Assembly: GCF_020497125.1 (NCBI RefSeq)
Contig: NC_059073.1
Span: 140,501,012-140,565,011 of the forward strand
Direction: 5' to 3'
Length of the DNA: 64,000 nt
Source of the DNA: Mauremys mutica
Lineage: Eukaryota > Chordata > Testudines > Geoemydidae
The notes beneath the pieces were generated by a model. The model did no database searches and was not told where the DNA came from. It worked only from the letters and a program-made list of their open reading frames with translations. This document shows positions 22,695 to 33,345 of the stretch, piece by piece. The position numbers and the translations under genes were made by a program. Each line of letters starts with the position of its first letter. Position 1 is the stretch's first letter.

Positions 22695-23696
22695 CTAATT
22701 AGGGCAATTAGTGTATTGTTACTGTTGTGAATGGTTGACTTTTACTTTGCATAACAATGACCCTCGCTTAACAGCCACGTGTTGTAGGCCACATAGGAAA
22801 AGCATACATTGATCTTTCCCGTGCACTGGCGGGAGTGGCTGGAAAAGGGTCAGAGTATATGATTTCCATATTGCCTTTAGCGGGAGGGCACAGCTATCCA
22901 TTAACTGATAAGCAGAATGTACTGTAAGGCTTACCAGGACTGTCTGCTAGATGGATTCAGCTGTCTCTCCCCACTTGTCCACTCTCCTGTGCAATGCCGC
23001 AGCCAATGAGAGCGTATTCCGAAATCTCGAACTTGTCCTGAGATCTCGTGAGACTTGTTGCCCTGTATGGTCTTGTTCAGAGAAACTGACTAGACTGTGT
23101 TCACTGTTCGCAAACATGTATCTGTTCAAGGAAATCACTTACTTTTCCCATCACACAGCTTCGGCTCTTTCCTGGACTGCCCCGGCATCCCCCTCGCAGA
23201 GGCTGGCGCAGATTAGGCGGCGAAAGAAAAAGACTAGGGATGAGATGTTCGCGGAACTGATGGCCTGCTCCAGAGCCGAGGCGGCAGAGCAGAGACAGTG
23301 GAGGGAGACCCTATGTCAACAGCATCGCACACACATCGAACGGGAGAATAGGTGGCGGCAGGAAGACCAGCAGGCGACTCAAACGCTGCTTGGGCTAATG
23401 AGGGAGCAAACGGACACGCTCCGGCGCCTTGTTGATGTTCTGCAGGACCGCAGGCAGGAGGACAGAGCCCCCCTGCAGTGTATCTGCAACCGCCCTCCCC
23501 CGCCAAGAAGTCCTGCCCCCCCCTCACCCAAAAGTACAAGACGGAGGGGCGGTAGGGGCCGTGAGAACTGTCACTGCACCACTGCATAGCGCTAATGTAC
23601 CATACACCTCTCACGCTATAAATTTGTAGAAGTGCTTCCCTTACAGGCTCACCCAGTCCCAAATCCAAGTTTCATCCCCCCACTGTGTATTAGATT

Positions 23697-23702
23697 ATTA
23701 AA
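23697..23702 (+). terminator. Poly(A) signal for Myb-like gene
   Basis: ATTAAA 108 bases after the exon 2 stop codon, on the coding strand. Confidence 0.6.
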
Positions 23703-24361
23703 AGCTGTTTGCTGTTATTCACTGTTTCGGTCACGTCTTTCGTGTCAGAGGATTTTTTTGTGTATGGGGGGGGGAAGGGGATTTATAATTGCACGGTATA
23801 GCCTACATTACCAGGGTACAGACTTGGGGGCATGATCAACTGCAGGGCACACACACACTGCAGTCAGTAGGCACCAGGGTCACTCTGTGTGGTGTATGCT
23901 GCCCCGGGTCATTCTGTGATGTGTATGCTTGTCCAGGGTCCTAGCGCCTGCCACCCCCTTAATGTTAAGGCACGCTGCCCTTACCATGCACTTCCACCGT
24001 AGCAACGAGCCTCTCCGCTGCCCTGAGCCCCAACAAGAGCCCTCATCCACGGACAGATACTCACCCTTCCCCCACACCCCTCACCCCTTCCTACGCCCAA
24101 ACCCGCAGCCCACTGCCATCATCCAAAACCCTATCCAAAGAAGGCACCACTCACCCCTTCCTGCAAACCCACCCCTTCCTGCAAACCCTCCCCTTCATGC
24201 ACAACCACTTGCAACCGTCCCCCACCCCAGAGACCTAAGTAGGAGCAGGAGGATGTCATTCCTCTACGGAACAAGCGGTCTGTACATCAGTGCACACCGT
24301 GCCCAGCACAGTATGCGTCCATGTTTCAATACCTGAACAGAAAAGCAAAGTAAAACAAAGA

Positions 24362-24367
24362 TTTATT
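24362..24367 (-). terminator. Poly(A) signal for HARBI1-like gene
   Basis: tttatt on plus reads AATAAA on minus, about 145 bases beyond the transposase stop. It lies between the two convergent genes. Confidence 0.65.
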
Positions 24368-24511
24368 AATAATGAGTGTTACAATTAATTTGCTTTAAAA
24401 CGTGCTTTGGAAGTGGGGGAAACTTGGAGAACGGGGTATGTAACCGCAGATCGAAATCGACACATACAGACACGGGCCCAGGGTCAGTTTCTCTTGAAAG
24501 CAAGTGGAGAG

Positions 24512-25795
24512 TCATAGGTTACCCTGCTCTCCGAGGAAACTTGCTTTCAAAGCCTCCCGGATACACAGTGCTTCCCGCTGGGATATTCTCTCGGCATGGG
24601 TGTCTGGCTGAGCGTAAACTGCAGCCAGGCGATTTGACTCAACCTCCCATCCGGACAAAAAGGTCTCGCCCTTGCTCTCACAGAGATTGTGTAGCACACA
24701 GCAAGCAGCAATAACTACGGGGATATTATTTTCGCTGATGTCCGAGCGAGTCAGTAAGCTCCGCCATCTCCCCTTGAGACGTCCGAAAGCACACTCCACC
24801 ACCATTCTGCACTTGCTCAGCCGGTAGTTGAAGAGTTCCTTCTCTCTGTCCAAGGTGCCTGTATAGGGCTTCATGAGCCAGGGCATTAGCGGGTAGGCTG
24901 GGTCCCCAAGGATCACTGTAGGCATCTGCACATCCCCAACCGTTATTTTGTGGTCCGGGAAGAAAGTACCTGCCTGGAGGCGTTTAAACAGACCAGAGTT
25001 CCTGAACACACGCGCGTCATGAACCTTGCCCACCCACCCAACGAAGATGTTGGTAAAACGTCCCCTATGGTCTACCAGTGCTTGCAGCACCATTGAAAAG
25101 TAGCCCTTTCGGTTAATGTACTCGCTGGCCTGGTGGGCTGGTGCCAGGATAGGGATGTGAGTCCCATCTATAGCCCCACCGCAGTTTGGGAATCCCATCG
25201 CGGCGAAGCCATCTATGATGTCCTGGACGTTTCCGAGAGTCACTACCTTTGAGAGAAGTTGCTCAACGATTGCGTGGGCTACTTCAATCACAGCAACCCC
25301 CACGGTAGATTTGCCCACACCAAAGTGGTTCGCTACTGACCGGTAGCTGTCTGGCGTTGCAAGTTTCCAGAGGGCTATGGCCACTCGCTTCTGCACACTC
25401 AGGGCTGCTCGCATCCGGGTGTCCTGGCACTTCAGGGCAGGGGACAGCAAGTCACAGAGTTCAAGGAAAGTGCCCTTACGCATCCTGAAGTTTCGCAGCC
25501 ACTGGGATTCATCCCAGACCTGCAGCACTATGCGGTCCCACCAGTCCGTGCTGGTTTCCCGGGCCCAGAATCGCCGTTCCACACCATGAACTTGACCCAT
25601 TGCCACCATGATCTCCACTGCGCGGCGTACCCTGCTTTGTGAGAGGTCTGCGCCACTCTGTGAATTCCTGTCCTCACCGCGCTGCCGGAGCCTCCTCGCC
25701 CGATTTCTCAGCAGCTGACTGTGGAAGAGGTGGACGATAAGGTGCGAGGAGTTGACAACGGCCATAAGTGCAGCGATGATCGCAGCGGGCTCCAT
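24512..25795 (-). CDS. HARBI1-like DDE nuclease (Harbinger transposase), intact ORF
   Basis: 427-codon uninterrupted ORF, MEPAAIIAA to EQGNL. Harbinger nucleases cut and rejoin transposon DNA in the nucleus, guided by the Myb-like partner. Residues ~95-190 hold an N-terminal helical region including a helix-turn-helix-like segment (PDSYRSVANHFGVGKSTVGVAV, ~148-169). From ~205 the DDE_4-type nuclease domain shows AIDGTHIP (D210), VHDARVF (D260), VILGDPAYPLMPWLMKPY (D298) and VVECAFGRLKGRWRSL (E334), followed by the CCVLHNLCE motif (~366-373). D210, D260 and E334 are the likely catalytic triad, assigned by motif position. The length is slightly above the roughly 350 residues usual for HARBI1. 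The start matches the ATG in copies A and C. The promoter lies just inside the right end of the element. No stop or frameshift is seen, so this copy may still encode a functional enzyme. Confidence 0.95.
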   Translation of the reverse strand: MEPAAIIAALMAVVNSSHLIVHLFHSQLLRNRARRLRQRGEDRNSQSGADLSQSRVRRAVEIMVAMGQVHGVERRFWARETSTDWWDRIVLQVWDESQWLRNFRMRKGTFLELCDLLSPALKCQDTRMRAALSVQKRVAIALWKLATPDSYRSVANHFGVGKSTVGVAVIEVAHAIVEQLLSKVVTLGNVQDIIDGFAAMGFPNCGGAIDGTHIPILAPAHQASEYINRKGYFSMVLQALVDHRGRFTNIFVGWVGKVHDARVFRNSGLFKRLQAGTFFPDHKITVGDVQMPTVILGDPAYPLMPWLMKPYTGTLDREKELFNYRLSKCRMVVECAFGRLKGRWRSLLTRSDISENNIPVVIAACCVLHNLCESKGETFLSGWEVESNRLAAVYAQPDTHAERISQREALCIREALKASFLGEQGNL

Positions 25796-25989
25796 GCTCG
25801 CAGTGCTGTGGCGTACGCGCTGTAACTGACAAGAGAAGGGCGCGAACAGATTTCCCGCCGGAGCTTTCAGGGAGGGAGGGCGTGATTGACGGTTCTATGA
25901 TGACAGTTACCCAAAACCACCCTCGACACATTTTTCCCCCAGGAGGCATTGGGAGCTCTACCCAGCATTCCAATGGGCAGCGGGGACTG

Positions 25990-26130
25990 CGGGAACTGTG
26001 GGATAGCTTCCCACAGTGCACCGCTTCCAAAGTCAACGCCAGCCCCGTTACTGTGGACTCAGAAATTCGAATTAGTGTATTTACTGTGGATACATTAATT
26101 CGACTTCATAAGGTCGAATCCACAAATTCG
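25990..26130 (-). promoter_or_regulatory. Right subterminal region: promoter motif and TCGAA cluster
   Basis: On minus, the inverted pair CTGTGGGA...TCCCACAG lies at about 25994-26016, upstream of the transposase ATG. It is followed towards the end by several TCGAA/TTCGA motifs (26066-26155). The same CCCACAGT motif faces inward at the left end, suggesting a shared promoter or binding site. Confidence 0.5.
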
Positions 26131-26347
26131 ACTTAAGTAGATTCGAAATAGTCTTGTAGTGTAGACAAGGCCTATGTCAGATTGTTTAAAAATATCTTAT
26201 GCGCGCAATGTCTGAAAACAACCATTTTTATAGCCCAGTATATCTGTCTATTTTTGGTAGTTACCAGGCCCGCACTGCCATAGTATCCGTCCATTTTCAA
26301 TGTATTCATCCTCACCATACCTCTGCAAGGTAGGAGATGCTATTGTC

Positions 26348-26769
26348 TAGAGCCGGTCAGAAAATGTAATTTCCATGCCATGGGAAATTCTGATAACTTG
26401 ACATTTGGAGTGTGGGGGAGGGAGGATCCTGAATTGGGCTGAAAGGTTTACATTTTCCAGGGAACTGAAAATTCCCCAAATCTTCAGGTAGGAAACAACA
26501 AAACATTTTGTTTTGATCTCAAAAAATTATGCACACGCACATCTCAAATATTAAATATGATCATATGTTTTTGTTATATTTACATAATATAAAAGTTTAA
26601 AAGAAAATAAATATGTTGACATCAAAATTAGAAGGTTGAAATCAATCGTTTCAAATATTTTCCTGTTGAAAATGGTTGAAATTGACACTTCCCATGCAAC
26701 ATTTCATTTTGACAAAACTGCATTTTCAGACAGAAAACTCTTTCGTCAACAATTTTTTGACCAGATCTA
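26348..26769. mobile_element. AT-rich hAT-type MITE, 422 bp
   Basis: Starts TAGAGCCGGTCAGAAAAT and ends (reverse complement) TAGATCTGGTCAAAAAAT, imperfect 18-bp inverted ends beginning TAGA. Flanks are ctattgtc and cccatgtc, only 5/8 identical, so the target duplication is decayed. The interior is full of palindromic AAATTT pieces and has no gene. Confidence 0.65.
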
Positions 26770-26814
26770 CCCATGTCTGTTTTCCCGAGGCTCAGGGACA
26801 CTAAGTGACTTACC

Positions 26815-26935
26815 TAAAGGCTGTCTAGATGAACAGTTAATGCACTGCAGGCTGGGGTGTAAAAATCTATAGCTCACCGGCATATGAACACTAAATTGTG
26901 CATGTGGACCCTGCTACTGCACACTAAATATTTTT
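26815..26935 (+). mobile_element. Harbinger-type MITE fragment
   Basis: taaaggctgtctagatgaac, ttaatgcactgcaggctggg, gtgtaaaaatctatagc and gtggaccctgctactgcaca resemble one end of a Harbinger MITE. The other end is not found. Confidence 0.45.
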
Positions 26936-28015
26936 GTATCCTTTTTCTAATTAGTTTATGGAAGTAAGCAACTCTAACTGCTAGAGTACCCCATTTAGCT
27001 GGACATATTTATCACTGAAGTATACAGGAACAGAACTTTTAAAAAACGGTTCTTTCAGTCTAAAGGGTCCACTCTGTTTTTTGATTTGTTGGCTGTGGTC
27101 TACTCTTGATGAGTCTCCGTGTGATGCCTGTGGTAGAGGAATTGGACTCTGGCAGTGGCCTTGTGTTGAGGAAAGCAACATGCTTGTTTTGCTTGCCAGC
27201 ATTTTTTTACTTTGCCCTCTCTGGGGAACCTCCCCCGGAGTACCGTTCTCAGAAGAGGTGTGGGGAAGTGCAACTATCGATCTGATTTGCTGTATGCCAA
27301 CTGCATCTTAGGCTTGGATCCTGGCCGATGAGGAGAGATTCAGCAAAGGAAAGAGATATGCTTGGGTTAAAGCCTTTCGAAAAACCAGAGAAGAGACCTC
27401 ACTGGGGTGTCCTGTTATTTGACACTGTGCGGTATTAATCAGGAAGCTGGTTGACAGGGTGCTGTCCACATGAAGTGCTTCCACAGAAAACTTGCAGCAT
27501 CTGATCTTCCCTTCTTCTGCCTTTGATATTCTTTCCCTTTAACAAGCATGCTGGAATTGACAGGCTTCATGCTGAACTGCTGCAGCTGCTCTTTGTCCTT
27601 TGAATGTGACACAGTGATGCTGAGCTTGTTTCACCTATTCCCCGCAGTGCTGGTTTTCTAGGCATCCTCTCATGACAAAGCCTGCATTTGAATTATGAAG
27701 TGACAAAATTTAAGACCATTCCCCTAGCAGAAGGCGGCCATGCAGAGAGGAATGTTGCCTATGTTCTCTGATGATATCAGTGACCTGGACATGGGGAACA
27801 AGCAGGTACAAGCGCTGTGGCAGCTGCTGGCCTTAAGACTGGGTCTGCTTAGCCTCTTCAGCCAATCAGGCAGTTTGACCCATCAGGCATCTCAGTTGGG
27901 ACCCGGCTGCACTTCTTAGATTGGCTGGCATTAAGCTAGCCGGTAAGCAGGCTAGCTGCAGGTCCTTACTCCTGGCAGGTGACCACCACTGCTCATTTTG
28001 GTGCACTCACTCAAA
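26936..28015. other. Unassigned non-coding sequence
   Basis: No gene recognised. 27080-27480 and 27690-27960 have higher GC than the flanks and may be old retroelement pieces, but I see no diagnostic end. Confidence 0.35.
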
Positions 28016-28019
28016 AGAC

Positions 28020-28130
28020 TCAGAATTCACTCTGGGATTTTCCAAAGAGCCCTAAGGGATTTAGGTACTCAACTCCCATTATAACAGTTGGGTGCCTAAT
28101 TCTCTTTGGGCTCCTTGAAAATCCCAGTTT
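28020..28130. repeat. Palindromic 'tttgaaaat / cctaa' repeat copy
   Basis: gggattttccaaagagccct, aagggatttaggtactcaac, tcccattataacagttgggt, gcctaattctctttgggctc, cttgaaaatcccag: two opposed arms around tcccat-gttggg. Confidence 0.6.
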
Positions 28131-28295
28131 ACTTGTACTCTGGATTCAGTACATACACGTTCAGATTTTAGTCAAGCAACAGTGCTATCATTTGGGATAA
28201 ATTTGTTCCATAATATGATTACAATGATTGAAGACTATGCTCAGGAAGTAGTGCTTGAGGTAAAAAAAAGCTGATCCTACTTTGGGCAACTCAAT

Positions 28296-28376
28296 GGGTA
28301 TGTCCAGACTTGGAGTTAGGGGTGTGATTCCCTGCTCACATAGATATACATGTTCTAACTCTCATCGATGGTAAAT
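28296..28376 (+). mobile_element. Harbinger-type MITE end
   Basis: gggtatgtccagacttggag is a diverged GGGTATGTCTACACT end, followed by taggggtgtgattccctgct. No matching right end recognised. Confidence 0.45.
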
Positions 28377-29084
28377 GATATATGTTGACTAACATAATAT
28401 TCTATTAATAGTCTTTTATCACACCATACATACATATAAGCATGCCATAAGCAGCAATACCATTAAGCACGAATATTGTAATAGTGGGATAGACTAAACT
28501 AGCCTATACCATAATCCTGTTCAATCATGCTAAGTATCCCATCACTCTTCGCATTTGCTGAAGACATAAGCATATGGGAAACTTGCCAAAATCAAGAAAC
28601 ATTCATTCTGTGTCTTAGTACAAGCTAAATAAGTTCCTTCATGGACCAGAACCTGGAATGTTAGCATCCAAAACAAAGATCAGGAAAGAACAGAACAAAT
28701 TAGGGAACCAGGACAAACTGATGGGTTGGATTTTAGTGATGAGTAATCAGATATGTAACTTGTAAAATCATCATATAAATAATAGCAACTAAAAATAGTA
28801 GTGTAGCAATGGTAGTGGCAAGCAGTGACACAGGCTAGGCACCCCAATTACATACCCACGAGGTCCAAGAGGATTTGTACCCAAGGTGGCTAGCCCATGC
28901 CACCACTTGAGCCTACCTATTCTACCGCAGCTACACAAAGATGGAGCTTATCTAATCCTTGCTTACTATAATCAATGAGTGCCCCAGAAATACCTACCCT
29001 AGGGTAGGTGGAAAACAGGAATCAAAAAAAGCACGTATAAAATGCAGGGGAATTGGAATCAAAGGCAGGAAAAAACATTATAGC
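28377..29084. other. Unassigned; possible MITE piece at 28800-28925
   Basis: No gene. 28800-28925 (gtgtagcaatggtagtggca ... ccgcagctacacaaag) has inverted-looking ends and may be another MITE. Confidence 0.35.
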
Positions 29085-29275
29085 AACAATATGGTAGAGT
29101 GGACAGCGTCTAAGAATGGGAGGAACCAGGAGACCTGGATTCTATTCCTAGCTCTCTCGGTGACCTGCTATGTGAGCTTGGGCACGTTACTTCCCCTAGC
29201 TCTGGGGCACTTACCCTTTTTCTCTCTCATCTAATTGGGAGAGGGACTGTCTCTTACTATTATGGTTATTATTTA
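29085..29275 (+). repeat. MIR-like SINE
   Basis: tggtagagtggacagcgtct, gacctggattctattcctag, tgacctgctatgtgagcttg, ggcacgttacttcccctagc: diverged sense MIR. Confidence 0.7.
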
Positions 29276-29299
29276 TTTGTATTATGATAGTGTGACCCA

Positions 29300-29600
29300 T
29301 CTCTGTGTTGATCTGCAGAGGCTATGAGTTGTCACAACTGCCAGCTTGCTCTTTAGCTCAAGCTTCAGCAGCTCATGCTTTTAGCTCTGGAGGTCTCAGT
29401 TCAATCCTAGGTGCTGTTAGCCAAAAGGTTGACTGTTACAGCAGCACCTAATAACCCAAATCATAGACCAGGACCCTGCATACAGAACAACAAAAAAAGA
29501 AGTAAGCTTTTTGGGACAGGAGCCAAAGTGTTTGTGCAGGGCCTGGCACAATGCAGCCTTCTTTCGGTGCTCGCATAACAACAATAACCACTTTGAATTT
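29300..29600 (+). repeat. tRNA-derived SINE followed by dispersed repeat
   Basis: 29330-29425 carries the SINE strings ctctttagctcaagcttcag, cagctcatgcttttagctct and agttcaatcctaggtgctg. 29440-29570 carries agcagcacctaataaccc and agaccaggaccctgcataca of the 'cctaggagcc' family. Confidence 0.55.
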
Positions 29601-31033
29601 GTGGCAAAGGTTTTGTCTGCTTTTATTTTATTAGAACTGTTTTGCACATCTCTGTGGTACAATGCATGCTCAGTAACCGTAAGAGAAGATGTTTATTAGG
29701 GAGCTGAACACAGAATCATATGAGAAACCATAAAGGCTCTTTCGGAGCAAGGACAGTCTATTGGGTAAGCAATACATTTTTTACAAGCATTTATAAATAC
29801 GTATTTACCCACCAGAGTGGAATAACTCCAAAAAGGCTGTTTTGGTCTATTAGCTAAACACACATTACAAACACAAAATCGTAACGCATAAGAAAACACC
29901 CTCTGTGAACATATTTTATTTACCTAGGAGACTGGAAAAGCCCCAAAAGGTTGTGATGTGTATTATATATACATATTTGTTAAGAACAAATAACTAAATC
30001 TCGCCTTTATAATCATAATTTAACAAGCAAACTCAAATGGCTTCCCAGAACGGCTTCGGTCTGTCTTGTGCAGAGAGTATGTATTACAGTATTAGCCACT
30101 CTAGGGACCCACTTTTCCCCCACTTGCTATAGTGTGAAAGAAACTATTTATATCCAATACGGCAAACGCTGACCACCAGCTGAGCTGAGGATGCTCAGAA
30201 GCATGACTAAATATATCAGGGATATGGCATTTATTATATGGTGTAATATCCAATAACTCTCCCCTGCCACAAATATTATGTATGGTTTAGAGGGGAGTCA
30301 TAGGTTCTATTCCCATTGGCTCCCATTAGGTCCTACTAGCTCTACTGTTAAACTTCCCATGACAGTCACTTGGTATTGCTGTGTGTAAGTTTCCCCATAT
30401 GAAAAAATAAGGACCATGACACCTTCCTCCTGCACAAAGTGTTTGGGAAGCTATAAATCAAAGTGCTATATGGCAGCTAGCGATCATCAGCAGTGGAAGG
30501 GATTGGAAGAGCTAAGAATAGTTAACCCATCTATCACATGGCACTTGTGCCTGATTCTGTCCTTATTCCAGCAAAACTCACATTGACTCCATCCTTGCAG
30601 TTTTGCCTGAGTAAAGAGCAGTGAGCCCCGAGTAACACCTGAAGGGCAAGCTCTCTTACTGTTCCCTATCCACGGCCAGAGACAGGGCATCCCCAGACAT
30701 TTTTATCTGTAATTGTGTATCATTCCAAGGTAGCAGTTTCAATTCAGTAGGTAGGAACGGGTGTGACACACATATACTCTGCTAATGAACTGGACCAGGA
30801 AACTTAAAACGCAGACACACACACGCTTGCTATTTCTAAATATAATTTCTGGTTATATTTTGGACAGACATTTTACATGCCCTGTACACCAAAAACAAAA
30901 CAAAACAAAACCCATCCCCATACATGGGCCCATAAATGATGCACATAAATCCTGGGAAAGAAAACCAACTAGTTAACACCTTCCCAGATATTCAGTCAAC
31001 TCTCACAAATACTATTCTATAGAATAACATATT
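29601..31033. other. Unassigned AT-rich sequence
   Basis: No gene recognised. A (CAAAA)n-like run lies at about 30891-30911. Confidence 0.4.
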
Positions 31034-32030
31034 CCCGTGTAAACAGGTGGACTCTCTCTTGGGGCACCTCCTCATTGCTGTGCATGGTGTAGCAGGCTCT
31101 CTCCTCTCCAACAGCACTTGCACTTGCCAACAGATATTACAATCCTCCTGCCTTTTCTTGTGACTCTGGCCAGGTCACATTTAGTCCCACCCCTTCTGGG
31201 GTAACAAAATTCAACAAAAAACAAGTCTAACAAATAATTCCCAGACTTGACCCTGGGCCTAGTGGTTCTTATACCTCTCTCCCCGGGCTGTGTATCCTTT
31301 TCCCTTTACACTGGGGGGTTTCATGGCACCTTCCCAGTGGCTGGTAGGAGAATCCAGGCCCACTCCTTACACTGAGCTCTGGTTGTGGGACCCTAGAACA
31401 AGCAGCCAAGGTCTGTTCCATCGGTCATCTTGCTACTGCCTCCCCTGGACTCCTTCCCACAATTAGCCTTTCCCCTCTGAGTGATTTGTAATGAGCAATT
31501 CTCAAGACTTCTCCCCAGAGATCTGCTTCCTTTCGTTGCATTAGGGACAGCCACAGGAGCTTGCTCCAATCCTGTTTTCTCCACGCATCATTACTTTCTA
31601 CTGCTCAGAGAGTGACTGCAGAACTCTTCTCTCTCCCTGCAACTCCAGTTCAAATGCACCTTAGTCTTTACGTCACTGCTGCTTAGACTTTACTTCCTGC
31701 AATATTCCCCTGGCTCAGGACAACTTGCCTCTGGCCCTAGGTTTCACTGCCCTTCATCTCCCAGGCTCTCTCTCAGCTCCAGATCCTCTGCCTTCCAGCC
31801 TCTCAGACTTTAGCTCAAGAGAGGAAGTACCTAGTTACCTCTCACCTGGGTCACCTCCCTCGCTCTTTCAAGCAGGCCTCCCATTACCCTGGACTCCATC
31901 TTTTATGAAGACCAAGCTCCTTCCCAGCTGCACTTGGTCACCAATTATACTTGACACCCCTCTAGGTGCCACTCACTGCCTAATCGGGTTCCAGCTCCTG
32001 ATAACCCATGGTTAACCTCTGTGATGTTTA
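31034..32030. other. Pyrimidine-rich block, possible retroelement relic
   Basis: About 1 kb with strong excess of C and T on plus (for example gcctcccctggactccttcc; ctctctctcagctccagatc), unlike the AT-rich flanks. This kind of strand bias is common in antisense LTR or leader sequence of old retroelements. No ends, primer site or frame recognised. Confidence 0.35.
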
Positions 32031-32914
32031 TATACCTAATCACACTCCTGTATTATTTTAATCATTTATCAATGGTATTTAAAATATATCTATCATTGTA
32101 CGATCTAAGTGCTAATTCATATACTATATAAAAATAGTATGTAATTATAAAGTGCATAATATACAATATAATTGTGTATTTTTTCTGCCTGGTTCTACTG
32201 TGTAATTCCATTGTGCAGAGGATTTCTATATTTGGTTTTGTTAAGATTTGGACTGAAAACGATTTTAGACTGATCCTCATAATCTCCAAGGCTACTACTT
32301 TCATGCCTTCTGCTTTTCTACTATAAACTAATCTTATTACATTAATGCAACTGGTAAACCCTCATCCAAAAGTTTTATCATCCTTACATATCCTAGAGAT
32401 GGACATGGTTGGTTGAGATGTGGATTCTAACTGCCAGAGACTGGAAGCGTTTGAAAAAAATTCAAGATCTGGTTCATATCCAGCTCAGCTGTTTACAAAT
32501 ACACATGTATAATGATGTGTTTTTCCTTTAAAAAAACTATTGATAAGGAGAAACCAAAGTTCAGCTTCTTGCTGCTCCCACTAGCACCAAATGTCATTTG
32601 TTGGAAGTGACATCCTGCATGTACAGGTCTGGGAAATCTCACACTGCACTATCACACTTACCCCTTCCTCTGTTTCCTGTTTCTCATTTCTAAAAATGGA
32701 GCAGTTGTGCCCAGGAAGATCAGAGATTTGTCAACACTTTCATTTAGGCCTGACTCATTGAAACATTAAGAACAGGCTTAACTTTAAATCCCAAGGAAAC
32801 CGCTGGGATTGAAGCATGCATGTTTGAATGCTTTGCTGAAAAGTGATGGACTTAAGCATACTTTAAATGTTGAGATCTCATTAGATATGTATGGATTGGA
32901 TCTGGCTCTCCTTA
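32031..32914. other. Unassigned AT-rich sequence
   Basis: No gene recognised. Confidence 0.4.
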
Positions 32915-32915
32915 G

Positions 32916-32951
32916 ACAGACAGACAGACAGACACACACACACACACACAC
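32916..32951. repeat. (ACAG)n-(AC)n compound microsatellite
   Basis: Four to five ACAG units pass directly into about ten AC units. Confidence 0.95.
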
Positions 32952-32959
32952 TCCTGATC

Positions 32960-33345
32960 CGAAATTTTTCAAAACCACCTTTTTTCAAATAAAAAAAGAA
33001 TTCCCATTAATTGAAACTGCTTGTAAAACATGGTCTGTTTCAACAAACCTCCCAACTAAAGCAAAAATGTGAAGAAAACAAGTTTTAATTTAATTTAGAT
33101 TTTTTTAAAACAAAAAATGGTCTTTTCTAGATTGAAAGGACTTTTTATTTAGAAATTTAAGCTAATGAGACCAAAAAGGTGAAAAAAGAAAGAGTCAAAA
33201 TCAAAATGAGAGATTTTGATTGACCCAAACTGATTTTTTTTCCAGGTTCTTGGTTTTCAAACATTTCCATTATTTCAACTTTGCATCCTGATTCAGGACA
33301 GAAAAAAAAAATTCAACTCTTGACATTTTTTTCTGGATGAGAAGC
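32960..33345. repeat. AT-rich repeat resembling decayed hAT MITE
   Basis: Runs such as aaaacaaaaaatggtctttt and tttttccaggttcttggttt, with opposed A-rich and T-rich halves, resemble the interior of 26348-26769. Ends not recognised. Confidence 0.35.

Larger units (their letters stand above)
21727..23589 (+). pseudogene. Myb/SANT-like DNA-binding protein gene of Harbinger B, two exons, one nonsense codon
   Basis: Harbinger elements encode a Myb/SANT-like protein that binds the transposon ends and partners the nuclease. Exon 1 runs 21727-22303, from the ATG of MQSSPAEES. Its trihelix-like domain spans about residues 18-110: PAWTDRKVLDLIGVWG, then RNAKTFKKVSKAM, QCRVKIKDLRQGYQK and TCRFYEALHAILGG. 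A gtaagt donor at 22304 and a ttttcccatcacacag acceptor ending at 23158 define an 855-bp intron. Joining is phase 1 and keeps the frame exactly, giving 335 sense codons plus stop if the internal TAA is ignored. Exon 2 (23159-23589) encodes a charged helical, probably coiled-coil segment (RRKKKTRDEMFAELM onward), then a Pro/Arg-rich Cys-containing tail. The frame breaks at TAA 22147-22149 (codon 141); acidic coding-like sequence continues in frame beyond it to the donor. The start could alternatively be an in-frame ATG at 21631. Confidence 0.85.
21337..26172. mobile_element. Harbinger B: near-complete two-gene transposon, 4.84 kb
   Basis: Ends GGCCTGGTCTACACTA (left) and, reverse complemented, GGCCTTGTCTACACTA (right): 16-bp terminal inverted repeats with one mismatch. 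Flanked by TAT on both sides (21334-21336 and 26173-26175), a 3-bp target duplication as expected for PIF/Harbinger. About 200 bp inside each end are crowded with TCGAA/TTCGA motifs. It holds a Myb/SANT-like gene on plus, a HARBI1-like nuclease gene on minus (convergent), and a third antisense ORF within the Myb-gene intron. The nuclease ORF is intact; the Myb-like ORF has one stop. Confidence 0.95.

Noticed and set aside
23234..23668. 144-codon minus ORF
   Set aside because: Antisense shadow of Myb-like exon 2.
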